Assembly: GCA_942486035.1 (NCBI GenBank)
Contig: CALNXK010000021.1
Location: forward strand, 2,567,001-2,631,000
Direction: 5' to 3'
DNA from: Porites lobata
Lineage: Eukaryota; Cnidaria; Anthozoa; Scleractinia; Poritidae
Length of the DNA stretch: 64,000 bases
Shown: one piece after another, positions 1 through 11,966 of the stretch
Position numbering within the stretch: the stretch's first letter is position 1
How the letters are laid out: each line of letters opens with the position of its first letter
Notes under the pieces: model-generated
What the model saw: the letters and a program-made list of their open reading frames with translations, nothing else
The model's database searches: none
What the model was told of the DNA's origin: nothing
Made by a program: the position numbers and the translations under genes

Positions 1-111
1 ATGATTGAAAGCTCTAAATATAACAGAGAAAATTATCCGAGAAAATGCTTTTGAACACAAGAAAAAGAAACCCGGGTTAAGCGCTAATCGGCCTTCAAAC
101 AACTGGGCCCA
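1..111. repeat. Fragment of a short inverted-repeat transposon, cut by the window edge
   Basis: This stretch resembles the right half of the element at 13661-13888: both have the AGAGAAAATTATC block, a GAAACCCGG(G/A)TTA block, and end in CAA(C/A)T(G/T)GGCCCA. It lies in the intron upstream of the first visible TRAFD1-like exon. Only one end is visible, so boundaries are approximate. Confidence 0.5.
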
Positions 112-177
112 GGAGATCAAAGAAGTTTTTAAAGCTATAAAGCTAATTACTGTCTTTAAACTTTTCTTGATGGATAG

Positions 178-3100
178 GAAAAGGACTGTCCAAGTCGTCT
201 TGTGAAGTGCCAGTACTGTGAACTTGAAATTGCATTCAGTGAGTTGAGCTCTCATGTAGAATACTGTGGGAGCAGAACTGAAAAATGTGAGATGTGTGAC
301 AGATACGTTCAAAAAAAGGACTTAGAATTGCACCTGCAAACTGGCTGCCAGTACCCAGTTAAAGAAGAAAAGAAGTCAATTCCATCCAATGGGCCAGATA
401 ACTGGTTTTCTGAGATACCTGTTGGAATGTTGCATGCTATGGGGCTGATGGGTTCTTCAGAAACAAGTTCAGAAATGGAGAACTTTTTTCCATTTGCTCC
501 CGGGATGCGTGAATTTGGGAAAATTCTCACTACAGGACTTGGTACTCCACCATTTAATGGTGCAAATTATTTTGGTGATGTTGATGAAGATAGTCCGTTT
601 GATGGCAGACATGATGTTATAGCTCGTGGGACACAAGGGATGGCAAAGAGAAGGATTGATCGACACAGTACAGACAGTTTTGAACATGTCGATGTTGATT
701 ATACATGGCAGAGTAATGATGACGATGAAAGGTTTGCAGCAGTGTATCAGGCTGACGAGTTTGACCGTACAAATGGCCCTTTCCCGGCATCATCCACTGT
801 AGTTGATGAGCCTTTTCCAAACACACCATCTTCTCCTGTGGCTGCCTTTGCAAATGGTTTGTTGGATGTTTTGCTTATCTTTCACTTAAAATTCTAGGTT
901 ATCTGTGATTGAAATGTTTTATTGAATTAATGTTAATGCAATTCTTGCAGAGAAACAAACTCCTGTATTGATGTTAACATGCAATATTCTTAAACTAATG
1001 GTAATGGGTATGATGCGAAGGAGGCAAAAATTAAAACCCCTCGAAAAATCCTTAGGGCTCTCAATGAAACCCCAAAATATCCTTTGATCACCCCAGTCAC
1101 TAAGGCCCTTTTTACAAGGAGGAAGGGTAACCCTGGTGCTAGGGTTACCCTAGCACTCGCACATTTATTCTTTTTTTACACAACGTGTTTACAAGGCAGG
1201 TAGGGTCACCCTAGTGCTAGGATAACCCTACCCTCTTGGTAGGGTTACCCTAGCAAGAGGGTTACCCTACCTTCCTTGTAAACACTCTACTAGGGATAAC
1301 TCGCCTACCTGGAACAACTTTCCTCCGTCATGCATGACCATTAATCTTATCAAGTTGAACAGAATTATCCAATTTCTGAGCTAAATCATAAATGTCTGAA
1401 CAATATAAGGTATTTTCTGTACATGTTGATAATATTTTCCTATTTTTTCGTGAATTTAACGTGTTTTCATAGAGAACTTCAAGTTTTTTTTCAAATCTCA
1501 GATGTTACAAAGAATGTCACGCATGATAAAACGTGTCAGTAAAGCTGGTTAAGTTGACCCAGGTAATAGGGTAACCCTACCTGTGAAATTTGCTTGTAAA
1601 CCAGATCTACCTTTAACCCACTTGCTAGGGTAACTCTGGCACAAGGGTAACCCTTTCTCCTTGTAAACAGGCCCTAACTCCTGAGTACTCCCTTGGGATG
1701 CCATTATATATATTATAGCAGCTATGGGGTGAAGTTTGTTGTTTTGTTTAACAGATACAACTCAGCTTCCTTGTGAGTTCTGTGGGAAACTGTTTCAGCT
1801 GGATTCCCTTATCTTGCACCAGGTAAAACAATTATTGTAGAGATAATAAATAGTAATAATGAATAATAAATAGTAATAATGAATAGTAGAAAGTCCGGTT
1901 AATTAAGGATGAGCTAAAGCATGCTGCCTGAGCACAAAAATATTATATTTAAAAGGGTTTTAAAGACCTGCTCGGAGTAGCTCAGTTAGCAGAGCACTGC
2001 AGTGCTCTGGGATACCTTTGAGGCCCCCCAATTTTTTTTCAGACCTGATTTGCATTATTTCTTGGATTGCAATTACAACTGCAAAGGTTATATCCTCTCT
2101 TAGTATTAGTCATCCTAGTCATCCCGGTCAATCCAGTCATCCTAGTCATCCAGTCATTCCAGTCATCCCAGTATCCCTAGTTTTTGCAATCATCCCATTC
2201 ATCTTAGTCACCCTACTCATCCCAGTCACCCTAGTCATCCCAGTCACTCTAGTCACCCAGTCATCCCAGTCATCCTATTGACCCTAGCCATCCCAGTCAT
2301 TCCAGTCATCCTAGTGACCCTAGTCATTCCAGTCGTTTCAATCACCCTAGTCATCCTAGTCATCCGAGTTATCCAAGTCCTCCTAGTCCTAGTCATCCCA
2401 GTCGTCCTTGTCATCCCTTAGTCATCCCAGTCATCTTAGTCATACCAGCCACCCTAGTTATCGAAGTCATCCCAGTTATCCTAGTCATCCCAGTCATCCT
2501 AGTCATTCCAGTCATCTTAGTTGTCCCAGTCACCCTAATCACTGTAGTCATCCCAGTCATCCAAATCATCCCAGTAATCCAAGTCATCCTACATGTAGTC
2601 ACCCTAGTCATGCCAGTCATTCTTTTCATCTTAGTCATCCCAGTCATCATGGTCATCCCAGTCACCCTAGTCATTCCAGCTATCCCATTCATCCCTGTCA
2701 CATTAGTCATCCCAGCCATCCTAGTCACCCTAGTCATCCGTCGTCCCAGTCATGCTAGTTATTTTTGTCATCTCAGACAGTAGTCTCAGTCAAACCAGAC
2801 ATCCTAGTCACCATGATCATCCCAGTCATCCTAATTATCCCAGTCACCCTAGTCACCCCAGTCATCGTAGTCACCCTAGTCATCGCAGTCACCCTAGGCA
2901 TCCCAGTCATCCCAGTCATTCTAATCTTTCTAGTACCAGTAATCTTAGTAATGCCAGTCACCCTAGTTACCCTAGTTATCCCAGTCATCCTTGTCACCCT
3001 TTTCACCTTGCAATAATTATTCATCCCATTTATTCCTGATGGATGATGATTATGGTCAATTATGATTAGTCAACCATGATATTATTCATGAGTAGTTAAT

Positions 3101-6100
3101 CTGTGTCAGTATTAACTTAAGAAATTTTAAAGTATTTCCTCAAAGTTTTTGCAAGTTTCTAATGAATAGCCTAGTTCATTGAACTGTTCGGCAGGTGATG
3201 TGCTGAGAGTGTTTTAAAAGATGTAAATCTAAAGCCCAGACATAATCTATTTTGAGCACTATAATGAGGCCTTGTGCATACAGGAGTAGACAAATCATGA
3301 TGGATACTTCTGGTAGATAGATCATGTTATTAAAAAAGTACATTGCAGCCATAAGACTTCTATGTTATTTTTAAAACTGGACAATAATCATTCATTAGAC
3401 ATTAAATATAATAGTATATAAAACGTTAAATATAATAGTACATAAAAATGTATAAAAGTAGCATACAGTTGAATTACTCCTAATGTGTGTTACATGTTGA
3501 TAATGAGAGGTAATTCATTTGCCTCCCTTTGTAATTTTTGTTTATCAGGATTGATGTAAATTACTATTTTGGTGGCACAGTATATGGTCCCTGTTTTTCC
3601 AATAATTGTCTTTTTTTTGGTGTATGTGTTCAGCTGTGGCATATTCATTTTGCTATAACAATGATAATTTATGAGGATTGATAATGTGTATCATGGGCCT
3701 CGCTGAATGACCCATGCACCCATGCCTCTAATGTTGTTTGTTTAGCATGTTAGATTGTGTAGTGGAGGCAAAATGTATGTACTGTCAGTGGTATTGTAGA
3801 TTGTGTCATTGAAGTAAATATGAAAACTTCTTTTAGAGTGGTTGTCAGCTGAGGTCATTTGATTCCTATGCAAGCACCGGGTCTGCTGACATCTTTTATG
3901 ATGGCACTCCTATGTACGACATGCCTGGACCCTACAATTCTACTGTTCCTATGGTAAGTGAGGGAGTGTTTTACGGTTTGTTTATTTATTAAGGATGGGA
4001 AAAAAAATTGGCCAATAGCTGACTGGCGCATCCCTTGTAATGATCCAAGAAACAGTTGTGAGATGCATTTCTTTGCAAGTTTCTGTCTTGTTTCCCAAAT
4101 TGACGTGGCTCTCCTATCTTTGTCAGTTATGAAGGGGTGGAGATTAAGACCCTAAGTGACTCCTCATCTCGTGGCTAATTCTCTATTTTATTGATACGCA
4201 TATACATGGTAAAGTGCTGGGAGAATGAAGTAGAAAATCAGAAGTCACCGATCGCTTTTGTCCATGCTGCCCTTGACTAATTAGGAAGAAGCATTTAGAG
4301 TATACGTGTGGTGACTGGAACATGAGTAGAACATGCATTCACCAAGATCACAGATACTAAATAAAACGGAAGGAATGAAAAATAATGGTACATTATTAGG
4401 AATAAAGTGCAATATAAAAATGACACGGTGGGCGAAGGGCTAAAATAATACACTCCTTAAATCACCTCTTAAGGTGCCTGAATCTTTTGTTTTGGGCCTG
4501 GCTCAAATTATTTTTCATCCCTATTAGGCAAAATTCAATAGAGATAAAGATGAACATAAAAATGTAGTTTCTGCCCTTTTTTAGCTCAATACAATGAAAG
4601 ATTCATAACATAATTATACTCCTTCTTACTCTAATGTCACCATTTAGCAGTGCTGGGTGGCCCCTGGCACCTTTCCTTTGGCTCTTGGATGACCAGGAAA
4701 TATGGGTACTCCTGATTTCACAGATTCCAATAACTGGGTTCCTGTCAATTTTTCTTAGAGCACAGCCTTGAAATCTAAGCGCCCTAAGCTGCACCAACCC
4801 CTGGGGAAGACCATGTTGTTGAAGAAGTTTTTATCAAAGTTTTCTTTATCAAGTATCATGACTCATTGTTCTTACTTGTGTATTTTTTAGCGTGAAGATA
4901 TTGTTGGCAATCACAGGGAACTGACAAGTGAGGATGATGAAGGTGAAGTTTCCAAAAGTTATGTTTACTTTGTTGATTTATTTAATTTAAACAATAATTG
5001 TTTTTTTGATTCACTGCCTCTTCTATCGCATATAATTTATTTGCTTTACGTCAGACACCTTTATGTTTAAGACTTAAAGAGGTGTTCATTTTAAGGAAGT
5101 GTTCACCTTTTAGAGGGACAAAGAAAAGGGCTGAAGAATGGCAGGGACCAACTCTAGGGACTAGGTGACGGCCTTATAGAGAGTCAAAGAAAATGACTGT
5201 AGAACAAAAGGGACCATTTCTAGGTGTCTATTTTGGGGAGGTGACCGCCTTATAGAGAGTCAAAGAAAATGACTGTAGAACAAAAGGGACCAACTCTAGG
5301 TGTCTGTTTTGGGGAGGTGACCGCCTTATATAGAGTCAAAGAAAATGACTGTAGAACAAAAGGGACCAACTCTAGGTGTCTGTTTTGGGGAGGTGACCGC
5401 CTTATAGAGAGTCAAAGAAAATGACTGTAGAACAAAAGGGACCAACTCTAGGTGTCTGTTTTGGGGAGGTGACCGCCTTATATAGAGTCAAAGAAAATGA
5501 CTGTAGAACAAAAGGGACCAACTCTAGGTGTCTGTTTTGGGGAGGTGACTGCCTTATAGAGAGTCAAAGAAAATGACTGTAGAACAAAAGGGACCATTTC
5601 TAGGTGTCTGTTTTGGGGAGGTGACGGCCTTATAGAGAGTCAAAGAAAATGACTGTAGAACAAAAGGGACCAACTCTAGGTGTCTGTTTTGGGGAGGTGA
5701 CCGCCTTATATAGAGTCAAAGAAGATGACTGTAGAACAAAAGGGACCAACTCTAGGTGTCTGTTTTGGGGAGGTGACCGCCTTATAGAGAGTCAAAGAAA
5801 ATGACTGTAGAACAAAAGGGACCAACTCTAGGTGTCTGTTTTGGGGAGATGACCGCCTTATATAGAGTCAAAGAAAATGACTGTAGAACAAAAGGGACCA
5901 ACTCTAGGTGTCTGTTTTGGGGAGGTGACTGCCTTATAGAGAGTCAAAGAAAATGACTGTAGAACAAAAGGGACCATTTCTAGGTGTCTGTTTTGGGGAG
6001 GTGACGGCCTTATAGAGAGTCAAAGAAAATGACTGTAGAACGAAAGGGACCAACTCTAGGTGTCTGTTTTGGGGAGGTGACTGCCTTATAGAGAGTCAGA

Positions 6101-9100
6101 GAAAATGACTGTAGAACGAAAGGGACCATTTCTAGATGTCTGTTCTAGGAGGTCTCCACCTTAGAGAGTCAAGGAAAATGACTGTAGAACGAAAGAGAAC
6201 AATTAACTCTAGGTGTCTGTTCTAGGGAGGTCTCCACCTTAGAGAGTCAAAAATATGAGTAAATAAGGGCAGGGACCAACTCTAGGTTTTTATTTTAGGG
6301 AGGAGTCTGCCTTGTTGAGGGACAAAGAAAATGACTGTTGAATGGCAGGGGAAAACTCTAGGTGATCGTTTTAGGGGGGCATCCCTTCAGGTTTTATAAG
6401 GAGAAAGAAAGAAAACCTTTGATCCATATACCAACTGTTAACGTGTGTAATGACACCCATTATTGAACCGAGTCTGTTTGTGTTTTAAGTTGTAACGTTT
6501 TTTGTTCACCTGTGACTTAGTTTGAAGTGATTTTTTTGTCTCTGTGGACCCTGAGAAGGGTGTGCCATCCTCTTACGAAATATCTCCAGTCATGAGAACA
6601 GTGCAAGTTGCTGTCGGTTAGCGGTTTCTTGTTGCAGAGGAACGTTGAATAGATCATAGGTGAACGGCATTCGCATTAATGACAGCGCTCACCCTTTTCT
6701 TTCATAATTTTATTCTTCATAGATGATCCGGATGCCACATTTTTGCCTTGTGAATTTTGTCAGGAGCTTTTTCCTTGTGAGAATCTTATTCAACACCAGG
6801 TAAATTGTTGAATTAAACTATAGTAAACTACATTAAGTTTTTAACACTGTTTCCAAAGTTTTCCAAAGATTTTAAAACCTGCACAGTATTACTATCTTCC
6901 TATCTATATTATTTCTTTCCTTGTGAAGTTCACTGTGTTTGCAGCAACACAATGCACAATCCAACATGGCAATTAACCCTATAACCAATATCAACAAAAG
7001 AATTCTCTGTACTGATCTCCATACATTTCCCTAAAAATTAGTTGTGAGAATTTGTTAAAAGATCAAAGCATTTTCCCTTTGGTGATCATTTCACGAATTC
7101 TCATAACCATTTTCTTTTGATTATGTATTGATATTGTTAGGTGATAATTGATGTTGGTCACTTAAAGAGTTAATCTTTTAGTTAGTGGGTCCCAGGAGTC
7201 ACCAGTCTTGAAAAGTCCTTGAATTTTAAGGCAAGCCCTTTAAAAGTCCTTAAATTCCATTTTTCCTTGAAACGTTCTTGAGTTGTCTTCAACTTTGAAT
7301 GTAGTGGCTTGGAAAGTGTTTTTTAATGCTTTTTGGATGTCCAAGACAGAATATGAATTATAGCTCAGAGAGATTTAAGTTTACAAAAAGTGTTTTATGC
7401 TAGAATTAAGACAAGTGAACTGAAAAATGTAGAGAAGTTGGGGGAGGAAACGGTTCAAGCGTGCAAATGTGGACTGCAAATGTGCATTTTGTACAATTTG
7501 TGTAACTACATTTCTAGTAGATGGTCATTAAAAATCTAATGTGGTTCTTGAAAAATCCTTACAAAATTACAGTATGCTTTATCAAACAGAATGGTCTTGA
7601 GAATTAGAATCATGATCACTCAAGATGTATGTAATAGAGAGGAGAAGTGTGACGTCACGTTACCATGGTAGCCAAATTTCTGGATCTCTACAATCTTTCT
7701 TGACAGAGACGGCCATGTGCATTGTTGAACGATGGAAGAAAGAAATGGGCTACCACGTTTTTCCTTAGTGCAATCATGCACAGGAAGTGATACACGTAAA
7801 CTTTTTTTTTTTCTGCCGTATTGCAGGACCACGGTTTGTTGAGATCCGCAAATTTTGCTACCATGGCAACGTGACGTAACGACTTCTGCTCTCTATTTAT
7901 GCTTCAACATCCTCCCCCTACTTTAAGGGAATTGTATAGGAGTGACAACTACGCATTTCAATTTTGATATTAGGGTTTAAAGGGTAAAAAAGTTCTTCAA
8001 CGAGCTTAACTCTCTCCTTTGTGATCTCATTCGGTATTGCTTAGTCTGTTCACAGACCTTCTAATTAACAAATCGACAACAATTTTCCATGGTCCGTACT
8101 CTTATCGACCGTAGAAATGACGTCAAAATGTTGTCGAGTTGTTTTGTACAATAGCATTGACAGTTTAACGTCCATTTCTGTTGAAGTTTCTTGGAAAAAT
8201 CGCGCTTGTGGGAAAGAGAAAAACATCACGTCATTCCATTGTCTGTACTCTTATTGACCGCAAGTGTCGACCAATAAGCGGGCGAGAAATCCCTCAATTG
8301 TCGTTAGAGATTGTAAAGCGAGCGTACGAAAATAAAAACCGGAAGGATTTTTGCTTCTTTAGCGCAAGGTGGTGCGGAAGGGTTTTTGAGAATTCTACGC
8401 TCCTTGAATTCTTAGGAGGATTAAAGAAAAAAACTCTGGTGAAAAGACTGGTGATTGCGGTTATGGGGGTATGGCCATGGTCTCCCGAGCGTATATGGTT
8501 TAAAGTATTTATTGTTCGTTTCGTTTGTGGTTATCTAGTCCATCTGTGATGCTGGTGCCCCAAGCCTTGCACCGCCTCTTCTTTTTAACGGCTCTGCACA
8601 ACCACCATTGAATAATTCTCGACCAGAAGCAAGAAGAGGGTCAAGAAGTCGGCCTAGCAGACCTGTTTATGAAGGAAAGAAGATCCAAAAGTCCATGGAA
8701 AATTTCATACCTAGAGAGCTGGATGATTTCGGCCCTGATTCACTAGAAGTGAGACGTAATGAAAATGGCCTTCACAGCGAGAACGGCAACTATGGCTTTG
8801 ATGAAGTGACCAGTGCTCCTCTGAACAATGAAATCCCCAGAAGGGTGAGCAGCAATCGTGCTTTGGAAAGAGAGACACTAGTAAGAAATACAGACAATAC
8901 GGGGACAAGAAAACAGCTACAGAGAAAGGCAACTGGAGGTAATACTGTGGTCGGGGAGACGCCAGTGGGAAATAGCGACTTACCTCACAGGCTTTCAAGG
9001 AAGGAAACATCTCGTGTCAATGGGGTGGCAAGAAAACATCAGCAGAGAAAGACAAGTGGAGATAATGCTGTGGTCGGGGAGACAGCGATGGGAAATAGCG

Positions 9101-10946
9101 ACTTACATTACAGGCCGCCAAGGGAGGAAGCATCTCGTGCCAAAAGCATGGCTGTGGACCCACTCGGAAAGAGATCGTCGGAGTTAAGAAACGGATTCAC
9201 TAGTGATACTCACCAGGTCCCAGTGGCAAAAAAACATCAGCAGAGAAAGAGAAGTGGAGATAATGTTGTGGTCGGGGAGACGGCGATAGGAAATAGCGAC
9301 TTACATTACAGGCCGCCAAGGGAGGAAGCATCTCTTGCTAAAAGCGTGGCTGTGGACCCATTCGGAAAGAGGTCGTTGGAGTTAAGAAACGGATTCACTA
9401 GTGATACTCACCAGGCCCCAGTGGTCAAGCCAACAGAAAGTAGTATGGGACAAAGAAAAATGAACACCCGGGCCGCAAGGAACCCAGCAAATGAAGGAGC
9501 ACGTCCTACCCGTGTGCAACGGACACGTGACAGCACCAACGGCACTGTAAGTATATGAACGAAGGGTAGTTTAACTCTACAATCTGGGTGTTTTCTGGAA
9601 AGCGCTCGACCGCTTTTCAGAATTGGCTCGAGTTGTGTTGAGGCAAAGGGGGACTGAGGCAGGTCTTTGTTTGGGTTCGGTATTAAGTGTTAATTCTCTC
9701 AGCCCACGCTGTTACTGAGCTTAAGCAAAGACGTTTTTGAGCGACGCACGTTCGCCGAAATTATTACTTTTCCCTATTAATATGCCTTGACGTTAACAAA
9801 TTTGTATTGTTAACTTTCCAAAATTCTTGCTAAACAAAGTAAGCTCTCTGTAAAAATCGTAATAACTTATACAGAAAAAAAAGGCAAACCAGTCTTATTT
9901 GCCTATTACTCAATCAAATACTTCTACAATGTGGAATACTTTTCTGTGTCGTTACCTTGCTGATGTGTAATAGTTCTGTTCGAAGACCTTCCTCTACTGA
10001 CTGACATTCTAAATAAACCAGACTTTTTTCTTAGAGAGTTTGAGTATGACCTATGAGATAAGTTTCGTTTCAAAACTCTCCCTCGCATTCAAAACAGTAT
10101 TCAGCAACCACTACTGAAAAATTACAACGAAAAGGGGATTCGTCCCTCAGTTGAATCTCAGTGGAGCTAGGCGTGGAAAGCGGTGAGGAAGAAACGGGAC
10201 AAGGGAGAGGGGCTTTCCCCTTCGCTTTTTTCTCCCCTTCCCTCTCTTTTTTGCGCGTGGCATTCAAGGTAAGCGTGAGGCAAGAAAGTTCTTTGAGCCT
10301 TAGGCAAAGATATCACTCAAAATGTTACTTTCTAGGTGAAGGTTGCTTTAGGTATCCATCATTTTAAATTTCATAGCTTTTTGTTTGGCTTTTTGTTCTC
10401 TTCCAGAAACCCTTTCAGCCAAGAGTGGATGAGGCTACGCAACCCAACATAAGGGATTCAAGTAGAAAGTTGCCTCCTCAAGTCAATAAATCAGGCACCA
10501 AATCGAGTAAGCCGTGGCGAGATGGTGTGAATATAGTTTCCGCCGCAGAAGTGCGACCTAATGGCTCTCGAAGCAGTAAAACTAGTTTTCAAGGTTCGCC
10601 CAAGACGGTCAATCCAACCAGCGGGTCTAGTGCTCACATGTCAGCTAATCCACGTAGAAATCCTGTAGAAGGTGTGAATACAGTCTCCGCCGCAGCAGTG
10701 CAATCTAATGCCTCTCGAAGCAGTAAAACTAGTTTTCAAGGTTCACCTAAGACGGTCAATCCATCTAGCGGGTCTAGTGCTCACATGTCACCTAATCCAC
10801 GTAGAAACCCTCCGACATTTGTAGTCGACGGAATTTCTGTGAACAGTGCGCGGGGAAAACTGCAAGGGACGAATTCGGAATCTCAGACAAGAGACACTCA
10901 GTCTTCAACGCAACCAAAAAAGACTACAAAAAAGAAAGTGGTGTAA
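178..10946 (+). CDS. TRAFD1-like TRAF-type zinc finger protein (5' end outside the window; seven exons)
   Basis: Exons: about 181-856, 1755-1822, 3837-3953, 4891-4942, 6723-6799, 8539-9546, 10407-10946 (TAA stop). Phases join cleanly, giving about 845 residues here. The first acceptor lies between 178 and 184: an in-frame TAG ends at 177, and DCPSRLVKCQYC matches the TRAF-zinc-finger block of TRAFD1/FLN29. Zinc ligands follow C-x2-C-x11-H-x3/4-C: CQYC and CEMC fingers in the first exon, CEFC fingers in the second and fifth. In the two CEFC fingers the last Cys comes from the next exon (HQ|SGC, HQ|SIC), which supports the splicing. The long tail is low-complexity and basic, with a roughly 60-residue repeat (exon 6, near 9018-9430) and a 45-residue repeat twice in exon 7. 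Vertebrate TRAFD1 is a negative regulator of innate immune signalling and is shorter (582 residues in human); the same role here is inference. XAF1 is the related alternative. Confidence 0.78.
1104..1674. mobile_element. TIR element with TAA target duplication (PIF/Harbinger-like MITE)
   Basis: Inverted termini GGCCCTTTTTACAAGG (left) and CCTTGTAAACAGGCCC (right) are flanked by TAA at 1101-1103 and 1675-1677. The interior has several further inverted copies of an AGGGTAACCCTA motif. There is no coding sequence, so it is non-autonomous. The superfamily is inferred from the 3-bp TWA duplication. It sits in the first visible intron of the TRAFD1-like gene. Confidence 0.75.
1970..2035 (+). repeat. 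tRNA-like fragment (degraded SINE head)
   Basis: GGAGTAGCTCAGTTAGCAGAGC looks like a tRNA D-arm with a good A box. The expected B box is badly degraded and a T-run follows. It is in intron 2 immediately before the 9-bp minisatellite. A functional tRNA is not supported. Confidence 0.4.
2107..3008 (+). repeat. 9-bp minisatellite, consensus AGTCATCCC/AGTCACCCT
   Basis: About 900 bp of imperfect 9-bp units built on AGTCA(T/C)CC(C/T/A). Because 9 is a multiple of 3, several frames stay open on both strands (Ser-His-Pro repeats on plus, Gly-Met-Thr-type on minus); these are by-products. It is inside an intron of the TRAFD1-like gene. Confidence 0.93.
3009..3836. other. Intron 2 remainder without recognised features
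   Basis: AT-rich intronic sequence between the minisatellite and the acceptor at 3835-3836. I see no open frame, RNA gene or clear repeat. Intron 3 (3954-4890) likewise shows nothing recognisable. Confidence 0.5.
5085..6395 (+). repeat. 76-bp minisatellite with 380-bp higher-order repeat in intron 4
   Basis: A 76-bp monomer (GAGTCAAAGAAAATGACTG start) repeats exactly from 5181 to about 6120, with more diverged copies on both sides. Monomers differ at three places: TATAGAGAG versus TATATAGAG, ACCAACTC versus ACCATTTC, and GACCGCC/GACTGCC/GACGGCC. The variant order of monomers 2-6 (5257-5636) is repeated in monomers 7-11 (5637-6016), so five monomers were duplicated together. By eye the two 380-bp blocks differ at two bases. 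The intron is bounded by the donor at 4943 and acceptor at 6722. Confidence 0.95.
6972..7173. mobile_element. Short inverted-repeat element (MITE-like)
   Basis: The left end (ATTAACCCTATAACCAATATCAA) and the reverse complement of the right end (ATTAACTCTTTAAGTGACCAACATCAA) are related, and the interior has matching ATTCTCA blocks. There is no ORF. It lies in intron 5 of the TRAFD1-like gene. Confidence 0.5.
7635..7896. mobile_element. MITE-like element with ~56-bp inverted ends
   Basis: The left arm 7635-7690 contains CGTTACCATGGTAGC and the right arm 7839-7896 contains GCTACCATGGCAACG. The arms pair over about 56 bp with some mismatches, from TAGAGAG-type outer ends to GATC inner ends. The interior is non-coding. 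It is in intron 5. Confidence 0.72.
7897..8538. other. Distal intron 5, probably repeat-derived
   Basis: Two related blocks, near 8090-8125 (GTACTCTTATCGACCGTAGA) and 8238-8265 (GTACTCTTATTGACCGCAAG), suggest an internal duplication or mobile element. A 122-codon open frame at 8181-8549 overlaps the true acceptor and has no recognisable domain. I do not treat it as a gene. Confidence 0.4.
9547..10406. other. Intron 6, no recognised features
   Basis: The intron has a GTAAGT donor at 9547 and a TTCCAG acceptor ending at 10406. It contains GC-richer patches near 10160-10260 but no repeat or open frame that I can support. Confidence 0.5.
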
Positions 10947-11417
10947 TGGTCTACTTAATCGTCTACCTCGTACCCTGTGTATTGTCACGTGATGTTGGGT
11001 GGGTTACCCCATGATATACTAAGGAAAAGTGAAATAATTTTCATGAGTGCAGGTCTGTTACAAACCCTGTGGCTCGAACTTTTCTAATGCGCTGTTGGCG
11101 ATTATAGTGCGCACCCGAAACGGTAACAAACTCTCATGGACTCTTAGGAGCTTACGTTCCAGTCAACTACCATTCCTGTCCATTGATTCCTGTCATACCC
11201 CGTCGCCATAGTAACAATGCACATAGGTACATAACCTGTAATTAGGCTAAACGTTTGTGTCACGTGGTAACTTTATCTTTCTTGGTAACTAGATTAGCTC
11301 CTTTCTAAGTTCCTTTGATAAAGAAACGCACTAAACAATTCATCTGCGTTGGTGGGGCATGTTGATAATGGTTTTGCTGAATAGTTCGGGTGATGTATCG
11401 TATAGTTAGAGATCTTA
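10947..11417. other. 3' flank of the TRAFD1-like gene
   Basis: Probable 3' UTR and intergenic DNA. No AATAAA is seen close to the stop. The nearest candidate I noticed is at 12013-12018, beyond two transposon insertions, so the true polyadenylation site is unresolved. Confidence 0.35.
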
Positions 11418-11422
11418 AGTAA

Positions 11423-11770
11423 GGTTAACGGCCACGGCGACGAGAACGACAAAAAGCAGTAAGTTTAGATTGGCAAAACAACAACTTTGCAGGTGCATTA
11501 CGCTTTTTTGTACATCTCTTGGCCGTCATTGCACGAAAACAACGTGAAAATGTCCATTTTCACGTTTTGTGGGGGACGTGAAGACAAGACGACTTTCTTT
11601 TTCTTTTTCTAACCTTCGATGAAGTCTTTTAGAATTCAACTCCTGAAAAATTGCCAACATGTGACGAATTGAACAAAATGGAATAAGTGCGAAAAAGTTT
11701 GAAGCAGGGCGACTTCACTTTTTAATTGACGTTTTCGAAGCCGTCGCGGTCGTTTTTGGTTAAACTCCCT
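11423..11770. mobile_element. MITE-like element with GC-rich imperfect inverted ends
   Basis: The left end has GGTTAACGGCCACGGCGACG and the right end CGAAGCCGTCGCGGTCG...GGTTAAAC, an imperfect inverted pair. An internal palindrome AACGTGAAAATG/CATTTTCACGTT occurs near 11540. The family looks like one common in coral genomes (from memory). There is no ORF. Confidence 0.6.
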
Positions 11771-11834
11771 AATAGATACAAAGAGGTGCATAACGTTTTT
11801 AACTCCTGTTGAACAGGGTTTCACAAGCTCCTTA

Positions 11835-11966
11835 GAGCGGTTTTCACTTGACTGTCGTAAAACCAAAACCAAAGTAAATACACTAGCCAACCAAAGGGCG
11901 TAGTAAAACCAAAACCAAAACCAAAATCAAAACCAATCCCTTTCGACAGTCAAGTGAAAACCGCTC
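11835..11966. mobile_element. 132-bp MITE with TA target duplication
   Basis: Inverted ends begin GAGCGGTTTTCACTTGACTG on the left and finish CAGTCAAGTGAAAACCGCTC on the right, perfect over about 23 bp. TA flanks both sides (11833-11834 and 11967-11968). The interior is AAACCA-rich with no ORF. The TA duplication suggests a Tc1/mariner-type origin (inference). Confidence 0.8.

Noticed and set aside
2408..3039. Ser-His-Pro repeat ORFs as collagen-like or silk-like protein
   Set aside because: They are artefacts of a 9-bp minisatellite inside an intron, open on both strands.
8181..8549. 122-codon plus-strand ORF as a separate gene
   Set aside because: It lies in an intron, overlaps the exon 6 acceptor in another frame and shows no domain.
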